NCBI RefSeq assembly: GCF_002379585.1
Contig: NZ_DFUE01000079.1
Coordinates: 29,142 to 54,707, forward strand
From: Pseudomonas sp. UBA4194
GTDB taxonomy: Bacteria > Pseudomonadota > Gammaproteobacteria > Pseudomonadales > Pseudomonadaceae
Length of the DNA stretch: 25,566 nucleotides
Direction of reading: 5' to 3'
Below the pieces are notes generated by a model, which had not been told where the DNA came from, searched no databases, and was given only the letters and a program-made list of their open reading frames with translations. The position numbers and the translations under genes are program-made. Below, piece by piece: positions 16,508-24,315 of this stretch. Position 1 is the stretch's first letter; every line of letters starts with the position of its first letter.

Positions 16508-17118
16508 CGCCGCAGCAACCCACAGAAGATGCCTTCGATGGAAAAGTCGCGGTCATCCGCCACTTCGATGGGGGCATAGGCCGGGTTGCGCGGTAACAGG
16601 CGCAATCCCCTGGTACTCAACTCCAGCCGTTTGATGGTGACTTCACCATCCAGGCGCGCTACCACGATCTGCCCGCTCAGGGCTTCGGACTGCTGTTTGA
16701 CACCCACCAGATCGCCATCGAGGATGCCGTCGTCGATCATCGAGTCTCCGGCTACCTGTAGCAGGAAGTCCGGGGTGAGGGTGAACATCCGCGGGTCGAA
16801 CATCAGGTGTTCAGCCACCGCAGCGCCGGGATCGATGGGCACGCCGGCAGCCACCTTGCCCAGCAGCGGAAGTTCGAGCATCTGCCGCGCTGCATGGGGT
16901 TCGAGCAGGCGGATACCCCGAGCTTGGTTGGCGCGCACTTCGATGAAGCCTGCTTCGGCCAGGGCGACGATGTGCTTGCGCGCTACGCTGCGCGAGGCAA
17001 AACCGAACGCCTCGCTGATTTCGGCGAGGCTGGGTGGCTGGCCCTGTTCCGAGATGCGGTCGCGGATGAAGGTCAGGATGGCGGTACGGCGAGGGGTCAA
17101 TGTGCTCATGGAGTACAT
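16504..17118 (-). CDS. lexA2: LexA-family SOS repressor, LexA2 type
   Basis: This 204-aa self-cleaving repressor has an N-terminal winged helix (about 8-70) with a recognition region SRSVARKHIVAL that differs from E. coli LexA, which fits an altered operator. The S24 peptidase domain carries the cleavage site Ala91-Gly92 in GKVAAGVPI, nucleophile Ser126 in VAGDSMIDDG and Lys163 in VTIKRLEL, so RecA-triggered autocleavage should work. It heads lexA2-imuA-imuB-dnaE2. The listed start (17118) has AAAGAG five bases upstream. Start 17109 (MSTLTPRR) matches E. coli LexA better, and both lie in or beside the LexA2 box, so the start is unresolved. Confidence 0.93.
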   Translation of the reverse strand: MYSMSTLTPRRTAILTFIRDRISEQGQPPSLAEISEAFGFASRSVARKHIVALAEAGFIEVRANQARGIRLLEPHAARQMLELPLLGKVAAGVPIDPGAAVAEHLMFDPRMFTLTPDFLLQVAGDSMIDDGILDGDLVGVKQQSEALSGQIVVARLDGEVTIKRLELSTRGLRLLPRNPAYAPIEVADDRDFSIEGIFCGLLRR

Positions 17119-17125
17119 TTGTACT
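17112..17125. promoter_or_regulatory. LexA2-type SOS box
   Basis: AGTACATTTGTACT is a perfect palindrome of the GTAC-N4-GTAC form, close to the GTAC-N4-GTGC box reported for LexA2 in Pseudomonas putida and unlike the E. coli CTGT-N8-ACAG box. It spans the first possible start codon of lexA2. On the minus strand TTCCCA (17146-17141) and TACAAA (17123-17118), 17 bases apart, make a possible promoter whose -10 lies inside the box. Confidence 0.8.
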
Positions 17126-17163
17126 CTTTCAGAGCGCCATTGGGAAGCACCTCTTATCGGGGT

Positions 17164-18021
17164 TCAGAAACCGCTGCGCGTCTCGTCGAAACAGGCATCG
17201 ATCTCATCGACTCGCGGCTCGCGCAGCGCCACCAAGGCGTCCGTAGACCACTCCAGCAAGCCGCGCTCGGCGAATTCACTGAGCCAGCCCTCCATGGGCC
17301 ACACTTGCCAGCGTTGGTGAAAGCGCCGAGCATTGGCTAGGATGGCCTGAAAATGGTTGAGCGGCGGGCGCCACGTGGGATGGTATTGATGGAAGGCCAG
17401 CGCTGAAGACACGCGCATGTCGATGCCCTTGGCACGGGCGGCGAACGCAAAATCCGTGTCTTCCGCCCCGTAACCGGCATAGCCCTCGTCGAAGCCGCCG
17501 ATGGTTTCGAATACCTGCCGGGTACAGGCGAAATTCAACGACCAGAACAGATGATGGGGCAAGGTCGAGCCCGGCTCGCCCCGATACTGACTGAGCGGGT
17601 GTACCACGGCTTCACGCAACAGCGACATCTGAGTCCAGGTCGCAAGATTGGCGCTGTCGGGCAGGTACCGCACCTCCCCCACCTGCACGGCATCGCCATG
17701 CCTTGCAAAACCCTCAGCGTACTGCTCGACAAGCCCTTCGCCGGGAATGCAGTCGACATCCAGAAATACCCAGCGCCCTGCGTTGCAGTTGCGCACGGCG
17801 TTGCGGGCACGGGCCAGGGGCAGACCTGGCTCATCGCCCTGTACTTGCAGACAATGAATGGGGAAACGCGGGCTGGACAGGTGACGGGCGGGCTGGTTCA
17901 TGCACACCACCCACAGCGCATCAGGCGCTCTGCTCCCCCGCTCCAGGCCCCGTATCAGGTTGTCGAGCTGGCGCTCACGGCCATGTACCAGCGTGATGAC
18001 ATGCAGCGGCTCAGACGCCAT
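17164..18021 (-). CDS. Family 2 glycosyltransferase (galactosyltransferase-like)
   Basis: This 285-aa GT-A fold protein transfers a sugar from a nucleotide-sugar donor. It has an N-terminal strand LHVITLVHGRERQLDNLIRG (6-25), the metal-binding DVD in WVFLDVDCIPG (about 84-94), and a galactosyltransferase-type acceptor segment FDEGYAGYGAEDTDFAFAAR. No transmembrane segment is visible, so it is probably cytoplasmic. Its ATG overlaps the end of the upstream glycosyltransferase by 11 bases and no clear Shine-Dalgarno is seen, so translation is likely coupled. It ends 45 bases before the lexA2 start on the same strand. Acceptor unknown. Confidence 0.85.
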   Translation of the reverse strand: MASEPLHVITLVHGRERQLDNLIRGLERGSRAPDALWVVCMNQPARHLSSPRFPIHCLQVQGDEPGLPLARARNAVRNCNAGRWVFLDVDCIPGEGLVEQYAEGFARHGDAVQVGEVRYLPDSANLATWTQMSLLREAVVHPLSQYRGEPGSTLPHHLFWSLNFACTRQVFETIGGFDEGYAGYGAEDTDFAFAARAKGIDMRVSSALAFHQYHPTWRPPLNHFQAILANARRFHQRWQVWPMEGWLSEFAERGLLEWSTDALVALREPRVDEIDACFDETRSGF

Positions 18022-18667
18022 TGGCGAGGCTGCGCAGATGTTGACCCATGCCCTGCTGGGCGCGGCAATCGAGTCGGGCGCTGGTCTTGACCCTCACCGA
18101 TCCGCTCCAGGCAATGCGTCCGCCCAACTCTTCAAGCCGTCGCACCAGATGCACGTCCTCATGAGCCGCCAACGCCGGAAAGCCACCGGCGCGGACGTAT
18201 GCCTGGGTGGCAATGCCCAGATTGGCGCCATGGATATGGGGGTGATCTTCGGCGTCGTTGTAGCCCGCCAGATAACGCGTGCGTACGTCGACGCTGTGCT
18301 CATCCCAGCCCTCCACGTCGACCACGCCACATACGGCGTCTACATCGTAGGCCAGCTGTGCAACCAGCCAATCGGCTGGCACCCAGCTATCGGCGTCGGT
18401 GCAGGCGATCCAGCGCGCACCCGCTTGCACCAGATGCTCGGCGCCGGCAGCGCGGGCGATGCCGACGTTGCGGGCGTTGACCGAAACGATGGTCACCGGG
18501 TAGCGCTGGGCGATCTGGCGTGAACCATCGGTACAGGCGTCCAGCACCACAACGATGCGCACACGCTCGGTGCACAGCACACCGTGCTCGGCGGCCTGCA
18601 TGACCGAGCGCAGGCAGCGCTCCAGGCAGGCTTCTTCATTGTGGACGGGGATGACAATACCGATCAT
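18011..18667 (-). CDS. Family 2 glycosyltransferase
   Basis: This 218-aa GT2 protein starts with the typical MIGIVIPVHNEEACLERCL. It has VVLDACTDGS, DADSWVPADWL (the DxD-type metal site) and a downstream AHEDVHLVRRL segment typical of GT2 enzymes. I prefer the ATG at 18667, which has AGAGG six bases upstream and begins exactly at the family start. The frame is open further, to a GTG at 18751. The Shine-Dalgarno lies inside a possible hairpin (18671-18748). It overlaps the second glycosyltransferase by 11 bases, forming a two-gene operon. Product unknown. Confidence 0.85.
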   Translation of the reverse strand: MIGIVIPVHNEEACLERCLRSVMQAAEHGVLCTERVRIVVVLDACTDGSRQIAQRYPVTIVSVNARNVGIARAAGAEHLVQAGARWIACTDADSWVPADWLVAQLAYDVDAVCGVVDVEGWDEHSVDVRTRYLAGYNDAEDHPHIHGANLGIATQAYVRAGGFPALAAHEDVHLVRRLEELGGRIAWSGSVRVKTSARLDCRAQQGMGQHLRSLANGV

Positions 18668-18670
18668 GCA

Positions 18671-18748
18671 AAACCTCTGAAAACGTGGACGGTCTAGGCC
18701 TTGATGGCACATGACCACTAATCGACCGTCCGCATCCTGCAGAGGTTT
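18671..18748 (-). promoter_or_regulatory. Nested inverted repeat in the leader of the glycosyltransferase pair, covering the Shine-Dalgarno
   Basis: Outer arms AAACCTCTG (18671-18679) and CAGAGGTTT (18740-18748) are perfectly complementary. Inner arms GGACGGTC (18687-18694) and GACCGTCC (18724-18731) are too. The spacers between arms are 7 and 8 bases, so a single long stem with one internal loop is possible. In the minus-strand mRNA the 3' outer arm contains AGAGG, the Shine-Dalgarno of the gene starting at 18667. Function is inferred only. Confidence 0.55.
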
Positions 18749-18774
18749 CACTGCACCGATGAAATACCTGTGGG

Positions 18775-19923
18775 CTACTCGAGGCCTACTTTCAGCAATT
18801 CGCCGTCGGCGTCATCGGTCAGCACGTAGAGGTAGCCATCAGGCCCCTGGCGCACGTCGCGGATACGCTCCTTGCGATCAGCCAGCAGACGTTCCTCATG
18901 CACTACCTTGTCGCCGTCGAACTGCAGGCGGATCACGTCTTCGGACACCAGTGCGCCGATGAACAGGCTATGGTCCCAGGCTTTGAACTTGTCGCTGTCG
19001 TAGAAAGCCATACCGCTGATACCGGGCGACTTTTCCCACACGTGGTAAGGCCCGGTAATGCCCGTGCCGGTCTTGCCCTTGGCTTCGGGGATGGGCAGGC
19101 CGTTGTAGTTGATGCCGTGGGTGTAGAGCGGCCAGCCGTAATTGGCACCGCGCTCGATGATGTTCAGCTCATCGCCGCCGCGGGGGCCGTGCTCGTGGGT
19201 CCACAAGGTGCCCGTCCAGGGATTCAAGGCCGCCCCTTGCTGATTACGGTGCCCGTAGGACCAGATCTCCGGGCGCACGCCCTTCTGACCTACGAAAGGG
19301 TTGTCCTTAGGGATTTTGCCGTCAGGAAAGATACGTACGATCTTGCCTTGCAGTTTGTCCAGGTCCTGGGCCGTGGGGCGTTGGTTGTTTTCGCCCAGTG
19401 CGATGAACAGGTAGCCATCGCGGTCGAACACCAGTCGCGAACCGAAGTGGTTGCCCACCGAAAGCTTGGGTTCTTGACGAAAAATGGTTTCGAAATTTTC
19501 CAGCTGCGTCAGATCCTCGGACAGGCGTCCGCGACCTACCGCGGTACCGCCGTTGCCATCAGGGCCCTCTTCGGAATAGGACAGGTAGACCAGGCGATCT
19601 GCCTTGAAGTCCGGCGACAGCACCACATCCAGCAAGCCGCCCTGGTTCTTGGCCCAGACCTTGGGCACTCCGCTGATCGGCGACGACACCTTGCCCTGAG
19701 CACTCACCAAACGCAGGTCGCCGGGCTTCTCGGTCACCAGCATGCCTTTGTTGTCAGGCAGAAAGGCCAGCCCCCACGGCTGTTTGAGGCCGTCGGCCAC
19801 GGTAGTGACGGTGATCTGCCCCAGTTCACTTTTGTAAGTCTGGGCATTGGCGGCGAAGGTTTGCACCGGGGCTTGCATCAAGACAGCGGCGCACAATGAC
19901 GCCAACAGGGTTTTACGCTGCAT
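18775..19923 (-). CDS. PQQ-dependent soluble aldose sugar dehydrogenase (Asd/YliI type)
   Basis: This 382-aa periplasmic six-bladed beta-propeller quinoprotein oxidises aldose sugars at C1 using PQQ. The signal peptide is MQRKTLLASLCAAVLMQAP onward, with cleavage near 25-27. Signatures: LKQPWGLAFLPDNKGMLVTE, catalytic His159 in VGNHFGSRLVFD, SYGHRNQQGAALNPWTG and WTHEHGPRGGDELNI. I chose the ATG at 19923, with AAAGGA eight bases upstream, over a GTG at 19944 that would add seven residues ahead of the signal peptide. It follows a small exported protein by 17 bases and is likely cotranscribed with it. Confidence 0.92.
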   Translation of the reverse strand: MQRKTLLASLCAAVLMQAPVQTFAANAQTYKSELGQITVTTVADGLKQPWGLAFLPDNKGMLVTEKPGDLRLVSAQGKVSSPISGVPKVWAKNQGGLLDVVLSPDFKADRLVYLSYSEEGPDGNGGTAVGRGRLSEDLTQLENFETIFRQEPKLSVGNHFGSRLVFDRDGYLFIALGENNQRPTAQDLDKLQGKIVRIFPDGKIPKDNPFVGQKGVRPEIWSYGHRNQQGAALNPWTGTLWTHEHGPRGGDELNIIERGANYGWPLYTHGINYNGLPIPEAKGKTGTGITGPYHVWEKSPGISGMAFYDSDKFKAWDHSLFIGALVSEDVIRLQFDGDKVVHEERLLADRKERIRDVRQGPDGYLYVLTDDADGELLKVGLE

Positions 19924-19940
19924 AAAGCTTTTCCTTTTGC

Positions 19941-20270
19941 TCACGGAGTAGTCGTTGGGTTACGCGGCTGGCGGTTCTCGCTGGGCGCCCGACGCAGGTT
20001 TTCGCCATTGCCGATGCCGCGATTCTCCAGGGTGGGCGGCCGAGGATTGTCCACCCGCGGCGTCGTGCTGCGAATTTGCGGATTGGGAGCAGTGGTTCCC
20101 TGGCGACTGTTAGGGTTGATCCGGCGTATGGGGCTGTTATACGGGTTGGACGTATCGCTGGCCGCTATCATAGGCACCGGCCTTCCCTCTTCGGCCACGG
20201 CTCCGCCCGCCGTCAGACAGCCTGAAAGAAGGATTGCCAACCACTGAATTTTGATCACTGCCCCACCCAT
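19941..20270 (-). CDS. Small exported Pro/Asn/Arg-rich protein, possible lipoprotein
   Basis: This is about 109 aa from the ATG at 20270. The hydrophobic segment IKIQWLAILLSGCLTAGGAVA gives either a signal peptide cut after AVA or a lipoprotein with a lipobox-like LSGC (Cys18). The mature part is low-complexity, rich in Pro, Asn, Arg and Thr (NPNSRQGTTAPNPQIRSTTP), and probably disordered. No domain recognised. The start is uncertain: the frame is open to 20312, and a GTG at 20258 is also possible. The gene lies 17 bases before the aldose dehydrogenase on the same strand. Confidence 0.65.
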   Translation of the reverse strand: MGGAVIKIQWLAILLSGCLTAGGAVAEEGRPVPMIAASDTSNPYNSPIRRINPNSRQGTTAPNPQIRSTTPRVDNPRPPTLENRGIGNGENLRRAPSENRQPRNPTTTP

Positions 20271-20408
20271 CCATCTGTGCTGAATTCTCAGGTTGGATAA
20301 CCTTAGTCTCAATGGGTTCGCTCAATAGCTATATGCCAGCGCTAGACATGATTCCTTTTGTAACAGTGCACCGCTGCCAAGTGCCCTCGCCACCCTCACA
20401 AATCCCCT

Positions 20409-20882
20409 GTGGAAGCGGGCTCTGCCCGCGATGGGGCCCTCTCTGCCAATGCCCATCCCAAATCCTTCAGCGATCTGACCGCCCCATCGCGGGTAGAACC
20501 CGCTCCCACAATAGATCTACAGCGGCGACACAATCCAAGCCACACCCCAAACCCCTGTGGGAGCGGGCTCTGCCCGCGATGGGGCCCACTCTGCCAATAC
20601 ACATCGCAGATCCTGCGGCGACCTGACCGCCCCCATCGCAGGTAGAACCCGCTCCCACAACAGATCCACAGCGGCGACGCGATCCAGGCCCCACCCCAAA
20701 TCCCGGTGGGAGCGGGCTCTGCCCGCGATGGGGCCCTCTCTGCCAATCCACATCCCAGATCCTGCGGCGACCTGCCCGCCCCCATCGCGGGTAGAACCCG
20801 CTCCCACAGAGATCCACAGCGCCGACACGATCCAAGCCACACCCCAAATCCCCTGTAGGAGCGGGCTCTGCCCGCGATGGGG
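20409..20882. repeat. REP/BIME array, left part (units 1-4)
   Basis: Forward arms with core GCGGGCTCTGCCCGC start at 20409, 20556, 20705 and 20854 (spacings 147-149). Inverted arms with core GCGGGTAGAACCCGC lie at 20482-20510, 20631-20659 and 20780-20808. The fourth forward arm has no inverted partner; the RAYT region follows it. Spacers within units are of one type (CTCTGCCAAT, then GCGACCTGACCGCC). The stretch 20883-21006 after it holds only the leader of the RAYT gene. Confidence 0.95.
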
Positions 20883-21006
20883 CCCGCACAAACACCGCAT
20901 GCCGAACGGTCAATTCCACCCGCTGTACATGACATATCTCGACCCTATCTCACCCAGCATGAGCGCAGGCAAGCCTATACATTGGCCATTTTTCCAAGGG
21001 CAAGGA

Positions 21007-21462
21007 ATGCCAACTCCATCCTCCAAAAATCTACGCACGGGCCGATATTCCGAAAATGGCCGCATTTATCTACTCACCAGCGTGGTGCTCAATCGCGAGC
21101 CGATCTTCACAGATTGGCATTTGGGAAGATGTGTGGTCACGGAAATGCGCAATGTGCACCAAACGGGCGGGGTCACCTCGCTGGCCCTGGTTGTAATGCC
21201 AGAGCATTTCCATTGGCTGGTAGAGCTCCACGACACCGAGTTGGCCGATGTGATGAGAACAGTCAAATCGCGCTCAACCAAGGCCATCAACCGCAAGGCG
21301 CAGCGAAGCGGTCCGCTCTGGCAGCCCGGCTTTCACGATCGAGCGTTACGGCGGGACGAAGATCTGAAGGCAGCCGCTCGATACATTCTGGCCAATCCCC
21401 TCCGCGCCGAACTCGTCACCAGCCTGCGCAACTATCCCCTGTGGGACGCCATATGGCTCTGA
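21007..21462 (+). CDS. REP-associated tyrosine transposase (RAYT, IS200/IS605-like Y1 transposase)
   Basis: This 151-aa single-domain HUH endonuclease of the TnpA-REP type nicks single-stranded REP hairpins. The HUH motif is His67-Phe-His69 in VVMPEHFHWLVEL and the catalytic tyrosine is Tyr126 in AARYILANPLRAELV. GPLWQPGFHDRAL is typical of RAYTs. The ATG at 21007 has AAGGG six bases upstream; the frame is open further upstream only through repeat DNA. It sits inside the REP array, with a forward REP arm 124 bases upstream and another 59 bases downstream, the usual RAYT arrangement. All key residues are present, so it may be active. Confidence 0.92.
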   Translation: MPTPSSKNLRTGRYSENGRIYLLTSVVLNREPIFTDWHLGRCVVTEMRNVHQTGGVTSLALVVMPEHFHWLVELHDTELADVMRTVKSRSTKAINRKAQRSGPLWQPGFHDRALRRDEDLKAAARYILANPLRAELVTSLRNYPLWDAIWL

Positions 21463-21521
21463 TAGCTGGCCCTACAAAGAGACCCACACCGCGATGCGAT
21501 TCAGGCCGCACCACAACCCTC

Positions 21522-23235
21522 TGTGGGAGCGGGCTCTGCCCGCGATGGGGACCTTTCGGGCACTGCACATGCCGGATTCTGCGGCGAGCATGCTGCCGTC
21601 ATCGCGGGTAGAACCCGCTCCCACAGGAGATCCGCGGCGGCGACGCGATTGAGGCCACACCACAAATCCCTGTGGGAGCGGGCTCTGCCCGCGATGGGGG
21701 ACCTCTCGGGCGCTGCATATTCCAGATCCTGCGGCGAGCATGCCGCCGCCATCGCGGGTAGAACCCGCTCCCACAGCAGATCCGCGGCGGCAACGCGATT
21801 CAGGCCGCACCACAAATCCCCTGTGGGAGCGGGCTCTGCCCGCGATGGGGACCTTTCGGGCGCTGCACATGCCGGATTCTGCGGCGAGCATGCCGCCGCC
21901 ATCGCGGGTAGAACCCGCTCCCACAAGAGGTCTACAGCGCCGACACGATCCAGGCCCCACCCGAATTCCCTGTGTGAGCGGGCTCTGCCCGCGATGGGGC
22001 CCTTTCTGCCAATGCACATCCCAGATCCTGCGGCGACCTGACCGCCCCCATCGCGGGTAGAACCCGCTCCCACAGGAGATCCGCGGCGGCGACGCGATTC
22101 AGGCCGCACCACAGATCCCTGTGGGAGCGGGCTCTGCCCGCGATGGGGACCTTTCGGGCACTGCATATTCCAGATTCTGCGGTGAGCATGCTGCCGCCAT
22201 CGCGGGTAGAACCCGCTCCCACAGGAGATCCGCGGGGGCACCCGATTCAGGCCGCACCACAGATCCCTGTGGGAGCGGGCTCTGCCCGCGATGGGGACCT
22301 TTCGGGCACTGCATATTCCAGATTCTGCGGTGAGCATGCTGCCGCCATCGCGGGTAGAACCCGCTCCCACAGGAGATCCGCGGCGGCGACGCGATTCAGG
22401 CCGCGCCACAAATCCCTGTGGGAGCGGGCTCTGCCCGCGATGGGGACCTCTCTGCCAATTCACATCCCAAATCCTGCGGCGACCTGACCGCCCCCATCGC
22501 GGGTAGAACCCGCTCCCACAATAGATCCGCGGGGGCGGCGCGATTCAGGCCGCACCCTAAATCTTTGTGGGAGCGGGCTCTGCCCGCGATAGGGACCTTT
22601 CGGGCGCTGCATATTCCAGATCCTGCGGCGAGCATGCTGCCGCCATCGCGGGTAGAACCCGCTCCCACAGGAGATCCGCGGCGGCGACACGATCCAGGCC
22701 ACACCACAAATCCCTGTGGGAGCGGGCTCTGCCCGCGATGGGGCCCTTTCTGCCAATGCACATGCCTGATTCTGCGGTGAGCATGCTGCCGCCATCGCGG
22801 GTAGAACCCGCTCCCACAAGAGATCCGCGGCGGCGACGCGATTCAGGCCGCACCACAAATCCCCTGTGGGAGCGGGCTCTGCCCGCGATGGGGACCTCTC
22901 GGGCGCCGCATATTCCAGATCCTGCGGCGAACACGCCGCCGTCATCGCGGGTAGAACCCGCTCCCACAGAAGATCCGGGGCGGCGACGCGATCCAGGCTG
23001 CGTCACAAATCCTTGTGGGAGCGGGCTCTGCCCGCGATGGGGGACCTCTCGGGCGCTGCATATTCCAGATCCTGCGGCGAGCATGCCGCCGCCATCGCGG
23101 GTAGAACCCGCTCCCACAGGAGATTCGCGGCGGCGACGCGATTCAGGCCGCACCACAAATCCCCTGTGGGAGCGGGCTCTGCCCGCGATGGGGACCAATG
23201 CACATTCCAGATCCTGCGGCGACCTGCTCCCACAA
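21522..23235. repeat. REP/BIME array, right part (units 5-16)
   Basis: Twelve forward arms start at 21522, 21671, 21822, 21971, 22120, 22268, 22417, 22566, 22715, 22865, 23014 and 23165, spaced 148-151 bases. Eleven complete inverted arms lie between them (for example 21601-21626, 22047-22074, 23092-23118). The last unit has lost most of its inverted arm: only CTGCTCCCACA at 23225-23235 remains. Spacers are of two types mixed along the array. Long open frames on both strands across this region are by-products of the repeat and not genes. Confidence 0.96.
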
Positions 23236-23402
23236 AGAGGCCCAGGCGGCATCAGAACCGGGCCGAACTCGATTCGCCTGAGGACCAGAAACTCCATATT
23301 CCAAACACGCACCCTTTCATGCCCATCCCATACTGGTCACTAAGGCCTGATCCGAATATGCTGGGAACACATTTCCAAGCCTACCTACCATGTGTACCCC
23401 GA

Positions 23403-24305
23403 ATGAAAATTGATGACATCGATGCGTTCGTTGCGGTGATCCGTTGCCAGTCCATCAGCCAGGCTGCCCATGCTTTGCAACTGACCCAGCCGGCGATCAC
23501 GCGGCGGGTGCAGAATTTCGAGCAGGCGCTGGGGGTCGAGCTTTTCGATCGCAATACCAAGCCGCTCAAGCCTACCCTGATGGGCTCTCAGGTGTATGAG
23601 CAGTGCCGGCTTATCCTGCGGGAAATGGATGCACTGCGCGAGCTGGTCGCCCGCGATACCCCGCCCAGCGGTGCTCTGCGCCTCGGTGTGCCGCAAACCT
23701 TGGGTGATGTGGTGCTGCTCGATGCGCTCAAGCATCTGCGTGACAGCTTCCCTGGCTTGCGCGCTCAGGTTTCCACCGGCTGGGGCGGTCATCTGGTGAA
23801 CAAGATCGAGCGCGGCGAGCTGGATGCGGCGGCAGCGTTGTTCCCGGCGGGCAAGGTATTCCCCGACAACATCATTGGCGACTCCATCGGCAAGATGGAG
23901 TTGGTCGCAGTCTGCGCCAGGCAGCAGTGGGCCAAGAAACCTGCCAAATTGGCAGACGTGTTCGAGCGCGGCTGGGTATTGAACCCCGATGGCTGCGGTT
24001 TCAGGGCAGGCTTGCAGCGTACGCTGTCCGATCAGGGCCTGAGCCTGAAGCTGAACCTGGAAACCTTCGGCACCGAATTGCAGCTGGGATTGGTGGCCGA
24101 AGGCATGGGCTTGGGCCTGGTGCCACGCGAGCTATTGGAGCGCAGCGTCCACCGCGACCGCCTGGAAGTGCTCGCGCTCAAGGACTTCAAGCCGGTGATG
24201 GATCTGTTTTTGATCTACCCGCGCTTTCTCGGCAACCTCCAGGGCCCGGTGGCAGCGTTCGGCGACTGGGTGGCCAGATCTCTGAAAGACCGCCCCGCCG
24301 CCTGA
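23403..24305 (+). CDS. LysR family transcriptional regulator
   Basis: This 300-aa protein has an N-terminal winged helix-turn-helix (about 1-60: DDIDAFVAVIRCQSISQAAH, LTQPAITRRVQNFEQALG) and a C-terminal periplasmic-binding-like effector domain (about 90-290). It is probably a tetrameric activator or repressor. The ATG at 23403 is the family-typical start (MKIDDIDAF). No strong Shine-Dalgarno is seen, and the open frame continues upstream into the repeat array, which is not coding. It is convergent with the MscS gene, with 10 bases between stops. Its target is not obvious because the usual divergent gene is replaced by the repeat array. Confidence 0.9.
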   Translation: MKIDDIDAFVAVIRCQSISQAAHALQLTQPAITRRVQNFEQALGVELFDRNTKPLKPTLMGSQVYEQCRLILREMDALRELVARDTPPSGALRLGVPQTLGDVVLLDALKHLRDSFPGLRAQVSTGWGGHLVNKIERGELDAAAALFPAGKVFPDNIIGDSIGKMELVAVCARQQWAKKPAKLADVFERGWVLNPDGCGFRAGLQRTLSDQGLSLKLNLETFGTELQLGLVAEGMGLGLVPRELLERSVHRDRLEVLALKDFKPVMDLFLIYPRFLGNLQGPVAAFGDWVARSLKDRPAA

Positions 24306-24315
24306 ACCCCAGAGA

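Noticed and set aside
21472..22463. Long minus-strand open frames (181 and 320 codons) as repeat proteins
   Set aside because: They read through the ~149-bp REP units with recurring peptides such as HRGQSPLPQG. Similar frames are open on both strands and in several phases, with no ribosome binding sites.
20409..23235. CRISPR array
   Set aside because: The repeats alternate in orientation, the spacers are themselves repeated, and no cas genes are present. A RAYT gene and REP hairpins explain the region.
22557..23402. Minus-strand 251-codon frame and the upstream extension of the LysR frame
   Set aside because: Both are translations of REP DNA. The LysR family start is the ATG at 23403.
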